Source: Whalleya microplaca (lineage: Eukaryota; Ascomycota; Sordariomycetes; Xylariales; Xylariaceae). From it: a stretch of DNA of 64,000 bases. Under the pieces are notes generated by a model. It ran no database searches, was not told where the DNA came from, and saw nothing but the letters and a program-made list of their open reading frames with translations. The stretch is taken from NCBI GenBank assembly GCA_022497155.1, contig MU385749.1, forward strand, positions 62,001-126,000. The letters run 5' to 3'. Made by a program: the position numbers and the translations under genes. Below, in pieces: positions 47,113 to 61,099 of the stretch; position 1 is the stretch's first letter, and each line of letters starts with the position of its first letter.

Positions 47113-48990
47113 CAACCCCTCACAGAATGAGCTCCTGTGGGGAGTTTAGTAAACGAGGTAGATTTGAAGAAGGCAGTTTACGTGGATCCATGGGTAGCAC
47201 GTACACACATTCATTTTCCAGCAACAACCAGGGTTCGGGCATGATAAGTGTTCAGTCGGGATTTCACCAGCTTGGATATCAAGGTATCCAATGATTTTGT
47301 ATCAATCGGGTTCCTACTCGTCGTTCTTTTAATTTACTAGGTATTTTTATTTTAATGATTTAATTGCAAGCTTGCTTTTATTATAGCTCGCTTCAGGGAT
47401 TCATTCTTGACCAATGTTTGACCTTGTTCTTGAAAGGCTACTTGAATGTAGAATTCTTTTGCATCACACCATGTGTAAGCTTGTCATATATCGTAAGGAT
47501 GTCACAAATTATGCTTTAGACGGTGGGTAAACAATATATGTTACGCTCGAAACCTCATAATATATCAATGAGTAAGTTCATGTATTAAATACGGATTTTA
47601 CAGATTTATACAGTAGCTAACAGGCTTTATTGCTATAGACTACGCTATCTATGGTTAACCATATTGTCGCATTCAGCGGTTTGGTAAAAAAAGGCTGGAG
47701 ACTTCAGCTCAATCCTCAAAGGATTTCATCTTCATGGATTGGATTCCCTTCAGGTGTTGACGTGAGCGAAGGTGGTGTGCCCTGGTGCTAAAGCAAGTAG
47801 TCAGATGAGTACAAATGACATAGGATACTCTCAGTCTTATTCCAGAGATAAATTACAAGTTCCCCTTAAGAGAGTGCCCTTCACGACTTCGGGACTTGCT
47901 TTAGTTATCTAGGTCCTCGATCCCGATCAAGTAGATTGTAAAAAGGGGTCAGGTATGTAGGTATTAATCTTCTAGATTGTCGTCGTGTTGTTGGTATATA
48001 TATTGGTATGTGGCTTCATTGGAGCGCCTTTGCTTCCCTTCTCAACTTGTACATGGGATTATGGGAAGCCGATTCAGTCGGCAAAGACCCTCTCGAGATA
48101 TTTGTAGAAAATGGATGAGCTTGGCATAGACTCGGATACTGTGTTACACTACGATGAAGATATTTGTATAGCTTCTTATGTTAAATAAATATAGGGATTG
48201 GCTAGGTATACAAATCCTGGGTTTCTTAGATCCTACAGGACTCAAGCCCAACGTCCCAACGGCGTCTACACTGAAGTTTCCCTATGATCAACTGTGGTAT
48301 TAAAATGAGAAATTGCGTTACTATTAATATAATAGGGCCTATAACCATCTATCGGGTTGAGTAAAAGACATATAGACGACTGAGACCTTATTGGGCATAC
48401 TTCTTAGTGGACTGTTAGATCTCTGTGTGTACATCAAAAGGCGTTACAAAGGCTACTAATGGTTTGACTAACGTAAATAGTCTTAGTATACTGATTTACA
48501 AATTTGACAGACTTCTATGGACACGACATCGTACCATGTACATCAGAGCGCCGATAGTCTCGTGAGACGTCGTCTCTGCAGCGGAATCTTGTGTTTCCGA
48601 CAATACAAGAAGAGGCAAGTCTAATATCCGGGGCTCTTGTCGAACCTATAAGTGTAAGTTACTGTGAATATATGCCTGTAGAACTATTTCATGTATACAT
48701 ATGAAAATCCATTAGTTCTCCATACTGCCCTGCGAACTGCTCTGAGATGCTATGTAAACTGTGAGAAAAGCAGTTCAAATCAAAGAAGACAGTCGCACAA
48801 GTCTATCTCGGAATATCTACAGCAAGATGCTTGCTTACACGAGCTGTGCACGAGGTTATTGGCTGCTTGTCTCGGTTCAGCAGCGGCGGAAGAATTCGAG
48901 TTCCGGTAAGGATACCATGTCACAAAAGCTTGGCGCCTTTTCGGCAAGCGAAAGCTCGGGCTTTGTTAACGGGTCACCTGTTCGTTCCAC
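47113..48990. other. Gene-poor stretch before the AT-rich block
   Basis: No recognisable gene. Two overlapping short ORFs at 48691-49117 span the composition change and look random. Confidence 0.45.
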
Positions 48991-50579
48991 TTATTTAGCT
49001 TCCCGCGACTTCAGGACATTATACCTTTTATACCCTACCCGCGTTTCGCGGCTATTTAATATAGAGATCAAGGGCGCGTATTCACGCGTAATATATTTAT
49101 ATATCGCGCTATATTAAAATTCCTTAACCCTTTTATTTATAACCTCTTTTTATAATAATTAAAATTAAAGCTATTTTAATATAACCTTTAATAGTATTTT
49201 TAACAATTTTAAAATTTTATAAGCCTTTTTTTTTACTGCTACTTTATTAATAACTGTAGTTTTTTATTTATTACCTTTATCGGCACATTAATTTATATAT
49301 TTTACTATTAACCGCTTTTAACGTATTTTTTACAAATAATTATTAACTCGGCTTTAAATCGATCTCGATTTTATTCGAGATATTAATTTATATATATTTT
49401 TTCCGGCTTATTTTTAGCCGCTTTTTTAACGTGTTTACGGATAACTATTAATTCGGCTTTAGATTCCGATTTTATATTGTAAATTATGCGGCTTTAAATC
49501 GTATGGCTACAGATTGTACGGCTGTAAATCTAAGAGAATTTTAGTATTAAAAATGCCCGGCGGTAAATAATTTATACTAATAATAATTAGGCTTATTAAA
49601 TATCCTTTTTTTAAACCATTTAAATAGATATTAACGGCTTATTAAAACAGATTTTTTAATAATCCCTTTGTTATAGATATTTTGCAAATCGGGCTTTATT
49701 ATATTAGTTTTTTATGGGAAAAATATAGCGGATTTTTGCATATATAAATAGATAACTATCGATTTTAAAGGAAAAGGTATATTAGAAGTTAAAATTTTAT
49801 TAGTAATCGGAAAGGAAAAGTTAAAATTTTATTAAAAATAATAAAGGGTATATTTAATATATATAATTACGCATTATATTTATTAGTAATCAGGAAGGAA
49901 TAGCTTAAATTTTGTTGGCAATTAGGAAAAAAAAATTAAAATTTTATTGGAAATAATAAGGGGTATATTTAATATACGTAATTACGTATTATATAAAGAA
50001 ATTATATGCGTAATTATATATAATATTAAATATTATATTAATTTCTTAAAATTTTAACTTACGTAATTTCAAATTACGTAATTTTAAGTTTAAATTTAAT
50101 TATTATATATATAATTACGTATTAAATTATATTAATCCTTAGTATTATATATATAATTACATATTTATAACTATAAGTTTTTTTAATATTTTTTAATTTT
50201 TATAACCTTTTAAATTAATTATTTGAATTTTTTACTATTAGGCTATATTTAGATCTAATATAATAGGTTTATCGGCTATTTAAATATTTTTTTCTATTAT
50301 ATTAATATATAATAAACTCTTTATAAAGCCTTCTACCTTAAGGCCTTAATAGCCTTATCATACCGGTATTTCAACTACTTTAAAATTTTATTATTACCTT
50401 AAACATACCAGTTAAAACCTAGGCATAATATAAGGAACAGTGTAATAAAGAATCTCATATTTAACGCTTTAACGAAAATTAGGGTTTTTATATTTCTCTG
50501 CTTTTACTTAACGGTCTTATTTATATTAAAAAACGAATTATAAAACTTTTAATCCCTAATTACTTAAAAGTAGCTACGG

Positions 50580-52720
50580 AAATAAAACAGTTATAATTTC
50601 GATCCTAATCCCGTTCTCAAACCTCAGATTCAGAGACCTTTACTTTTAATAAAAAGACTTTTGTTTTTAATAAAGATTTTAACGGATTTAATTAAAAGCC
50701 CTTAAATCCGATACTTCCGGCTATACAATAAACACTTCCTATTTTTATCCTTTTCCCTTTAAATTTTATAAAACAATATAAACGGATGTTTTAACTTTAT
50801 AAAAAGGTCTTTTATAACGAGCCGGATTTTATTACATAAAATAAATTCGAAAAACTTAAGCCGTAATAATATCCGATTTATTACCACCAGTTTAAAGCCG
50901 AAAATCAGCTAAACAGTACGAAATTATTTTTCCGATATCGTTATTATAAAAATAAAGTACTAAAATCCAAAGCTAGGTAGCGTATTAAACGTAAAAAACG
51001 AATTATTTATTAGCTTATAAATTACAAAACTCGATTTTTTGCCCGTTTCCGGCTTAATAGGATTATTAAATTTTGGGGTAATAATATAAAACATTTTTAT
51101 AACAATAAAAAGGATATAAACCGTATAAAATTTTATAATAGCTTTTATTTTTAGATTTAAACTTAGCTAATAAACTAATAGATCCCGAAATAAATTAAGA
51201 ATTTACTAAAAGGCAAAAAAAAGGACCTATTAATTCGATTAATATTTTAAAATTACGGAGCGAGATATATTAAAATTTAAAATATTAAAAATATCCGTAA
51301 CGCTTTAAAAAAAAACCGCAAAAATAATTTAAAACCGACTTTAACTCTCTATACCTATATCGATAATTTTAATAAAAATGTTTAGCTTAAAAAAATTAAC
51401 AAATAGTTCTGCTGTTTAAAATAGCAGATCTATTATTACGAGCGTTTTATAAGATAATAAAATAGCGTAAAATCTAAAGCCTTTATTTAATTACGTAAAG
51501 ATTTTTTCGATATTTTTATATAATAAAATATAATTACGTTAATAAATTCTACGTATAATATAATAATATATAAACAAAAATAATATCTATTTAATATTTT
51601 AATACGCGATAATTTTAATAGCTAAATCTTTTATACATTTTTTTATATTAAATATTAGAATTTAATAATAATTCGCCTATATTTTTAAGTTATTATTAAG
51701 TGGTTTAGCAGCCTCGAGTATAGCTAAAGGCCGTAATATATACTTATAAATAATAACGATACTAAATAAAAGGCTATACGTAAGGCTTTTTTTATTATAG
51801 TTAATTTAAGTAACGATTAACTAACTAAGGTCATTTATTTTTTCTATACGCGTTACGTTAAAGAAACTTTAATATAACGTATTAAAACTAAAGGCCTACT
51901 GCTAAAAATATATAAATGTCTTATAGCTGCGTTATATATACGTAATTCTTTTAATAACTGCTATAATTTTATAAACAAGGCTATTATAATCTGTAAGAAA
52001 TATAGAAGCCCCGAAAACGCTAAATATATCACCAGAAATTACGTTCCGAAATTATAGGCATAAATATATTATGCTCGAGTGGAAAGTTTACTGCTTTTTT
52101 AATACTTTATAATAAACGCGGTTAAGTTATAGTATTTAATGCTAAAAATAAACGGCGTAAAATATTAAATAACTATTTACGGGACTTTATTTACTAGCGT
52201 TATATCCGTATAGTATAAAAAAGAGAACAAACTTACGAAGGCCGAATTTATTACAAATAAAACTAAAAAAAGCACGCTGCCTTTTATTTAAGGCTTTCCG
52301 GACTGGGGATTTAAAGATCTGCCTTTTAAAGCGTAAGCCATTATCGAAAAGCAATATTTCGAGGCTAAAAAAGCTTATGACAAAGGTGACGATACGGCTA
52401 TTAACTACTACAAAAATGTCGTTATTTATAATATTAAAGAGCTTATTAATAACGATAACGACAACTATAAAGATATATATAATAAGCCTGAACTTTTTTT
52501 CTACCTTTATTTATAATATAGAAAATAGTTATTTTTTTATAAATATATCTTCCTTTATTAATTATTATATAGCCTTTTATTTAAAGAAACTTTTACAGGC
52601 TTTATTTATAAATAAAAAAGTAATAGCTTCGAGATATTCGAGCATTTTAGACGGCCGGTATATAAGAGTAATTATGATTACGTATATAGTATTCCCCCAA
52701 AAATAAAGGTAAATTTCGGG
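50580..52720 (+). pseudogene. DNA transposase relic, probably MULE-like
   Basis: Long plus-strand stretches are open apart from TAA/TAG at positions readable as Gln. Near 51900-52330 the pattern LIAALYIRNSF..C..INKAI.IC, then KYITRNYVPK.., YARVESLLLF, and FPDWGFKDLP resembles the C-terminal half of fungal MULE/SWIM-type transposases (LMAALYHR, C..I..AL..C, YI...W, YAR.HS.LLLQ.T..N.VE). Upstream, about 51230-51290 holds NYGARYIKIQNIKNIRNALKK-like sequence typical of the region before the MULE core. No terminal repeats were found. Class is tentative; the RIP-decayed status is clear. Confidence 0.45.
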
Positions 52721-53189
52721 GAGATTATTAACTAATTTTAAAGAAAGGTATATAAATATTATAATAAACTATAAGACGGGTTATAAGCGCCGTTTATATA
52801 TAAAAAAAAATAAAGGTATTAAAAAAGTAAATGCGGGTTGCTTTTTAATCAGTAAACAAGTTAATGCCGGTAGGAAGGCATTAAATTATAGTGTTTTTAA
52901 AAATCTAATTTGCGTAGAAAAAAATTAATTTTTAGTTAATAAATAGATTAAATAAGCTAGGATAAAAGAACGTATACGTTTAAATATTATTACAGTTTTA
53001 AAGGAATTGGGCGTTATTAAGTATTGTTATAAATTATTAAGTATTATTTTAAATTATTATAAATTATTATTAAAGTATTTGATTAAAAGTGTTAGGATTT
53101 ATTATATAAAGGATATATATTTATTTATTAATAAAATATATTATAGGGTAAGTAATTTTATTATTAGGTAAAATGGTTTTATATATTAT

Positions 53190-53510
53190 ATATATATAAC
53201 TTACGTATTTAAAGTAAACATTTCAGATTTATATATATAGATTTATATACTTAAAATAAGCATTTTAAATTTATATATATAAATTTATATATCTAAAATA
53301 AGTATTTTAAATTTATATAAATATTATATACGCAAATCTACATACTTAAAATAAGTATTTCAGATTTATATATATAGATTTATATACTTAAAATAAGTAT
53401 TTTAGATTTATATAAATATTATATACGCAGATCTATATACCTAAAGTAAGCATTTTAAATTTATATACGTAAATCTGCGTATTTAAAATAAACATTTCAG
53501 ATTTATATAT
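53190..53510. repeat. AT-rich tandem repeat array
   Basis: About six diverged units built from ATTTATATA, a TAAAATAAG box, CATTTTAAATTT/TATTTTAGATTT and longer spacers ATAAATATTATATACGCA. Unit spacing alternates between roughly 48 and 70 bp. The array ends exactly where the right retrotransposon begins. Confidence 0.75.
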
Positions 53511-54749
53511 TGTTATGGGGCTAGTGTGCCGTAGCATATATATATCGCTTGTCTTTTCCTTTTACTCTCAGATAGAACATATATAGCTTAAACGGCTTTA
53601 TCGCCGACAATAGACATATCTCTCCTTTCGATTAATAGCTGTTATAAGTGACTCTTTTATTTCGTTGCCTCGATTACTTCCGATTAGCTAAGCTATAAAG
53701 TGGCACCTTTTTTACCCCGATACCTTATCCCAAAACATTTAGCTCCCCCAGATAGGCTTTAACTTCTTCGCTTTTTTAATTAATCGAGAAGAATAGTCTA
53801 AATAAAGGCAGCAGTAAAATAGGACAAAAAAAAAAGGACTTTAACAAAACCCCTAAAACCACTAAATTAACCGAACCTATAAAAAAGAAGCACTAACTAA
53901 AAAAAAAAATTAACAGTAAACGATTATCTAAAATAAAAAAGTAATATTAAAAATAAATAAATTAATAAAAAGACTTATAAAAGACTTATAACATATATTA
54001 ATAAGCTAGTAATATAAAAATATAAAAATATAGAGAATATAAAATACAGGAAATACAAAAATATAGTAATACAAAAATATAAAAAAGTATAAGTTTTAAT
54101 AAAATAAATTAAATACGAGAAGATTAATAATACGAAAGATTAGAAAAGATTAAAAAATTATAAAATATATAGTAAATAGTGTACGAAAACGTGCTATAGT
54201 TTAAACTTATAAAGTAAATTAAAATAAAATATAGGTAACGAAAATAATATCCGAGCTTTTAATTAACTTATAGGTAATCCTATTATGTAATTAATTAATT
54301 AATATAATATAATAGCTAGGTTAGCGATTTATTATCGAGATCCTTTTTAAAAGTCTCCTAACCTTTAAAGCTATTATTAGCGTCTTAAGAGATAGCTATA
54401 ATCTTATATCCAAAATATTAAAAAATTATAACTTAATACAATTAAAAAAAATAAAATATATTCTTTTAAAATTAAGTATAACTAAAAAATTAAGACAGCT
54501 AAATAATAAGATATCTTAAACTATATTAGATATAGCTAAAAAGGGATCTCTCCGACTAACCGATAATTAAAGGATTATTAACCTTATTACTAATTAAGGG
54601 TACTAATAAAATAAAAAAAACTCAGTATTACATAATTAGAATATTTAATCAGAAATAACTAGCTAAAAAACCTTATTTTTTAATATAACGAAAGACATAT
54701 AAGTCGATAAAAAGCTTACAGATCAAAATATAGCTTCCGATTAAAAGCG

Positions 54750-55860
54750 ACTTACTATAACCGGAAGAATTAGGTTCATAATAACGGCTACATTACCAGA
54801 CTTTCGAAACTACTTATAACTTTTATTCGATAAAAATAATGTTATAAATTAAATCGAAAATGTAACATATATATTCGATAAATATAATTTAAAAAATGAT
54901 ATTAAAATTAGGGAAATGCCGTATTAAATAAATAACTAAATTAATAAGCGACAAATTAAAGCTTTATTAAAAAGTGTTACTATCTAGAAAAAAATAAAGG
55001 CAATTCTAAAGCGATATTTTAAAATTAGTAACTTAAAGCAGACAAAAATTTCTATAGAACAATTAAAAAACCTAAAAGGAGGTAATAAATTATTTGGACC
55101 GATAGAAATTTATTATTATATTTTAGATTATTTGGTTCGAGTAAAAGACGTCCGGAAATAAGGGAAAATTAAAAGATAAAACGTTATTTTCGTTAGTAAT
55201 TTATAGCAAAAAATCGATTAAAAGGTTATTAAGCGGATTATATAGTTTTGCTCGAAATTATATAACGAGCTTTTCGAACTGGATTACGAAGAAGCCTAAA
55301 ACGCTATATATATATGGGCAGATATTACAGTCGGCCTAATAAATTATAATAGCCGTAATATCTAACGGGTTTTGCCCGATTAGCCGTATAAGAATAAATC
55401 GGTTAATTATTAACGTTCGGTTCGGTTCCGTTTATTATTAGTAAGCCTAAAATAGCCTAAGGTTATCTTAAAAAAAGAGACTTTATTTTTCCAATTAAAC
55501 GAAATAAAGAACCTAATTAAATTTATAAAATAAATATTTATTATATAATTTAAAATTAATAAAAATCTTATTATATTTATAAAGAAATTTCAATTAATAT
55601 TATTAAAATTAAAATATTACGTCCTATAAAGAGAAACCTTTATTTAATAAAATATTTAAAAATATAAAGTAGGGGATATATTTTTTAATATTTATTGCGC
55701 CAGGTTTTTAAATAAAAAAAGAGGATATAAAGGATATAATAGCCGATAAGATTAAAATAATTAATATATATTACGACCGATATTATTTTAGGGGTATGAT
55801 CGAGATACCTGTTTTTTTTGCGGAGAATTAGGCCACTTTTTTACTACTTATTCCCTAATA
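54750..55860 (+). pseudogene. gag: Gag and zinc-knuckle relic of the right element
   Basis: Reads LPDFRNY, FDKNNVINQIENVTYIFDKYN, REMPYQINNQI and, after a Lys-rich part, YYYILDYLVRVKDVRK, matching the Gag-like N-terminal region of fungal Gypsy elements (F-D-G-x-N-I, L..Y, LP.Y). Near 55815-55850 stands CFFCGE-x-GHFFTTY, a CCHC zinc knuckle whose last Cys has become Tyr, a C-to-T type change. Several Gln positions are stops. Confidence 0.6.
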
Positions 55861-56899
55861 GCGTTATTAAGCCGTAACGATATAATGTAATATAATAATT
55901 AACTTAGGGAATATTTTATCGGAGGTTTTTAAACTGCTTTTAAAATTAAAAATATCCTATTTTTTAAGCATATAGTTACCGAAAGCAAAATAAATAGAAA
56001 AGATATTATTTAAGCCTACTTATAATTCCTATATAAAATAAAGGTATGCGATATTTAAATTCGGAAATTAGTTTATTACTACCTTTATAAATATAGTAAG
56101 ATTAAAAAAGATATAAAGTTTAAATAAAATTATAATTTTATTCGATTAATAGCTAATCTATAGAATCGTAACCCGGAAATAATATTAGCTACAGATTTAA
56201 AAGTTAATAATATTGGAATAAAGGGCCTAAAAGGTAATACTTTTTACAAATTTATAAATTTATAAAATTATTTTTAAAAGGAACTAATTATTAATAAAAG
56301 CGGGAATCTTATATATAAAGTAATAATTAAACTATTTCAATATAAAGGCAAAAATAAAATTAACGTTTTAATATTAAAGAGGTATAAAAATATAAACAGC
56401 AGTATATCCGTAAAAAGGATAATTAATAAAGTGTTATTAAAGCTAAACCTTCTACTTTTAATAGTCCTAAAGACGTTAAAATAAACCTAGGCTAATAAGC
56501 CAAAAAGTATTATACCTGATTAATTAGTTTTAGTTTTAATTTCGGAATATTAGAAAAAGAGGATCTTTAAGAATACGGCGAAAAGATTTGAAGTTTTATA
56601 AAATAATCTAATTAAATATTATACGGGGTTTAGTAAGGCATTATTTTAATACCTATTTAATAGAGCGGGTAAAATAAATCGAAAGCCTTATAAGATAATT
56701 TATATCTCTTTAGCCGAAATAATTAATTAGTAGCAATAAGGATAGTAATCCTAGTTTAATCTTATATTAAACGTATTATAGCTAATCTTTACGCCTAGTA
56801 AATTTTAGGACAGCCTTACAAATATATCGATTAATAATATATTTATAATACCCGGTAACGCTACCTAAATTATTATAATACTTCTGCCGGTATTTATTC

Positions 56900-59800
56900 G
56901 GGATATTGGAGTATATATCCGATTATTGCCCCGATTAATTATAAGGATTAGTTTTAAAGAATATAAGGACTTAATTATTGCAGTTATTAATACGGGTATT
57001 TAATTAAGTATTATTACGTAATTATATATTCTTAAGTACTAAATATTTATATAAAAAATTAAGATTACGTAATCCGGCTTTAATATATTAGTAGATAATA
57101 AAACTAGGAGCTTTAGCCTAATCGAAAGACTTATATAGTTAGCAAGCTATAGCTTGCCGCTACCGATTTATATGGTTAAAAATTTTAAGGCTATATTTCC
57201 GTTACTTTTCGGCCTTAACTTTATTTTTTAATTATATATAATAATTTATTTTAAAAAAGGCTTATTAATAGTTTCGATATTTTTCGGAAATATTAGAATT
57301 ATAGTACCCTTAATATATAATAAGCTAGCTGAGCGAATTTTAGCCGACGTTATTAATTTTTCGGAAAATTAATAACTGCCGATATTAGGGGCTAGGTTGA
57401 CAGTAAATAAAGGCCTTAAAATATTACGGCAATAATAAACCTGGCAAAATTTAAAAGTATAATTTAAAATAATTTAAGTTTAGGATAAGCTAATAAATAA
57501 ATAGAAATTGCTATTAATAAAATACTTTAAGATAGTAATTAAATATAAATCTCGCTATTTAATAATTATTTATTAGGCTTATTACGGGAGATTATTAGAA
57601 AGAAATTTAAATAAGTAATGCGGCATATAGTATTATATCGTAAAAAAATATTACGGAAAAACGAGATCAAGCTATATATAATATATAAACTAAAGGTACG
57701 AAAAATTTACCTAGTCGATAATGCTAAATTAAATAGTATAATTCCTTTAGGGTCGATTAATTAGAAGCAAGCGATATTATAAAATATAGAGCCGAATTTC
57801 GAACCCCTAAATATATTTAAAACAGACAAGAAATATAAAGGTATTATTCCGCGTTTTGCTTCTGCGCCGCGAGATATTAAATTAACGGAAAAACGTTTAG
57901 ATATTATTAAAATAAAGCTATTAAATATAAAGTTTATAAATTAAAAGAAAATAATGCTAATTGAGATTTTTTATCGATAAAAAATAGCATTAGTTTGGGA
58001 CTTTATAAAAATCGGCCAAATTAAGGAAGAAGTGTTTTTTCTGTATAAAATTAGAACAATATTATATAATATATAGTAAGTTAGATTAATTTTTATTTTA
58101 GCGCTACTAAAGATATAGGTTTTAAATGTTTTACGGAGTCGGCTTAAAAATGAGATATTAGAAGAATTTTATATCTTATACCGTAACGCTTAGTTTGTAA
58201 TTAAAAAAAAGAATAAAAGCCTTCGGTTAATTAATTCGGCGATAAAACTAAATATTATATAAATACGAAATGCCTTCCTCCCGAATAATTGTAACAAATT
58301 TACGGAGGAATTTATTATGCGAGCAATAATTTTTATAGTGGATTTTTTTTTAGGATATAATTAAGTATTATTATTTATATTTAATAGAGATTATATTATA
58401 TTTTTAACGCCGATTAGGCTTTTCCGGATAACAACTTTATTATAAAAAAAGACTAATTCGGTAGTATAATTTTTATATATTATTACCCGGATTTTATTCG
58501 ATCTTATATCTAATAAGTGCGAGCTATTTTTCGATAATATTAGTATTAAAGGGCTAAAAATAAGATATAATAATTAAAAAATTGTATTAGAAATAAAACA
58601 ATTTGTTTATAAATATTTAAAAAATATTAATAATATTTTACTTAATTTTAAACTAACGGAAGTTATAATTAATGCGGAAAAAAGCGATTGGTATAAAAAC
58701 GCTACCATTATTATCGGCTATTTATATAGTACTAATAATTGTTCCTTTAATTAAGCTAAAGTTATTAAAATTATAGAATGGGTACCTTATAGTAATATTT
58801 CTAAAGTACGGACATTTCTAGGAGTTATAGTTTATTATTATATATAAATTATATATTATACGTTAATTATTTTATTATTAATAAAACTTTTTCGGAAAAA
58901 CGCAAATTAGGAGTAGGAAATAAAGCAATAATAAGTTATAAATAGACTTAAAATAGCATTAATTAATATATCTTATTTAATTATGCTTAATTATATAAAT
59001 AAATATATTATTTAGCTTAAAGTTAATGCGTTAAATATAAAATAGGGGTATATATTAAAATAGGAAATTAATAAATACGTTCGACTTACGAGATTTAAAT
59101 CTAGTATATAAAAAAAGCTAGAACTTAATTACAATACTATAAAATAAAAATGCCTCGGGATAGTTAAGTCTTTTCGACAATTGCGAAATTACTTTTATAG
59201 TACGAGATTTGTTCTTGAAACTAATATTAAAGTTTTAATTGCTTAATTAAATAATAGATTTTTTAATTTATTTAATATAGTATTAACCCGATAAATAACT
59301 TTTATTAAAATATTTAATTTCGAAATAAAGCATGTTTTTAGGAAACGATATTAAATAGCGGATAGCTTATTATATAAATTATTAAGGCTATCCGATAAGC
59401 TAGATAATTAATGGGAGAAAAAAGTTAATAATTTTATTAATATCTAATTTAATATTCTTATAGTAAAAATATCTCGATTAAATAAACTAATATATAAAGT
59501 ACCGGAATTTTTTTTATTACTTATTATTTTATATCTGTTAGAAAGTTAGTTTAAAGCTTTTTAAAAAATCGTAATATATTTTAATATCTTAAAGCTACTT
59601 AATCGACTAAAAGATTTTGATATAACGAGATAATATTATACGAAAGTAAGCTTCCGGAATAAGGCTATTAAGTACGTAATCTAAAAGGGAATTTTATAGC
59701 GGAAACCTTATAAGAAATATAGCTAATAGTGTGTCGTTAATAATATTAATTAACAAAAATGTATTATTAAAGATTATTACTCGAAAGTTAAAATATATCG

Positions 59801-60650
59801 AGAATGAGAATTAATTTATAATAAAATAGTTAAGTTTTATTACTAAAAAGGGATATATTAAGAAATCTAAACTGCCGTTAAGTATTACTTAAAATGCCAG
59901 CTTTTTACGGATAAACGATTTAAAGATTAAGAACTTTTTTTAACGCTAGAATAGTTACTAATTATTTAAATTATTAATATTTAATTTTTCCCGAACGATA
60001 ATAAATATTTGGCTATTATTGAAATAAGGGATAAGTTATTAAGGTGGCCTAAAATTAAAGCACTAAAAAATGCTACAGCAATTAAAATATAAAAGTTTTT
60101 TTAAGATTATATTTATATTAATTATAATATCCTTATAATAATTAAATGTAATAAAGGCTTAAAAAATAAAATAAAGGTAGCTAAAAATACTATACGGCTA
60201 AGTATTAAAATATAAATTAGACCCGTATATTACCTTTAAATATAAAGATAAATAAAGATAAACTATCGACCGATTATAAAATCCTTTATATATATAATAA
60301 AAGGAATTAGTAAATTATAAGTTAAAAAACTTAAAGCTATATTTTAAGTTGATTAAACGTTTATATAAGAATATAAATTTATATTATATAAATTGGTTTA
60401 TAATAAAAAACCTATTATACCGATTGAAATAGTTTTATTATTCTAGCGGGTTTTTAATTAGTCGGATATTTATAGTAGGGAAGATTTTATTATTAAAAAG
60501 GTAAGGATATTTAAATAATGGAACGAAAATATCGCGAAAGTGGCACAAATTTTGACAAAAAAACGAAAAAAAGCGGCGGAACGAAATAATCGACGACACT
60601 TATTAAAAAAACGGTTAAAACTATTAAAGTAAAACAGCCTAATTTTATTT
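56900..60650 (+). pseudogene. pol: Pol relic: protease, RT, RNase H, integrase
   Basis: Protease: AVINTGIQLSIIT at about 56980-57020 (D-S-G changed). RT: FVVKKKNKSLRLINSA at about 58190, RAIIFIVDFFLGYNQVLL near 58320, and LFFDNISIKG at about 58530, where the YxDD box has changed. Then AEKSDWYKNA, IIGYLYS and IIEWVPYSNISKVRTFLGV near 58770, a highly characteristic Gypsy connection motif. RNase H is marked by YVRLTRFKS and LRNYFYSTRFVLETN; integrase by the H/C-type region at 59.8 kb and a conserved IIPIEIVLLFQR near 60420. Stops interrupt all parts. Confidence 0.75.
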
Positions 60651-61099
60651 TATAATATAATACGGGATATCGATATATCTAAAAATAAAAAGCTAAAATA
60701 TAAATAAACTAGGCCTTATTAAATTGTAAAGAAATAAAAATAAAATAGATTTTTTTTTAAAAAATTAAACGGGGTAATATTATAAAAAATATTTTCTTTT
60801 AATCGGCTAAAAAGATTTATACGAAATATAAAAAGGTACTAAGAATTTAGCAAGCTTTACGATAATTATTAGTTAGGTAGTTATAATAAAGTAAGGGATA
60901 ATTATAAAAACGCTAAATTAGTAGATAATAATACGGCATATTAAAATAAGAATATATAAAAAAGCCCGGTAACTTATAGCCAGATTAAAAAAGTCAAGTT
61001 TAATAAAAATTAAAAGATTATAAAAAATAGAATACCTAAAGAAATAGTTAAAATTAAACTATCTGGGATATTATTAGCGGAGCGAAAAACTTATAATTA

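Larger units (their letters stand above)
49080..53510. other. RIP-mutated AT-rich block, left part
   Basis: AT content rises sharply at about 49.08 kb and stays high. CpA/TpG is scarce, TpA abundant, CpG retained. Duplicated pieces occur, e.g. two roughly 110-bp units with GGCTTTAAATCG at about 49290-49480, and two roughly 110-bp units ending GGGTATATTTAATATA at about 49785-49995. The only coding trace is the transposase relic listed separately. Confidence 0.8.

Noticed and set aside
52377..52706. 109-codon plus ORF rich in Ile, Thr and Tyr
   Set aside because: Overlaps the transposase relic in another frame; composition explained by AT bias.
53190..53510. CRISPR-like array
   Set aside because: Units are diverged, AT-only and lack unique spacers; the genome is fungal.
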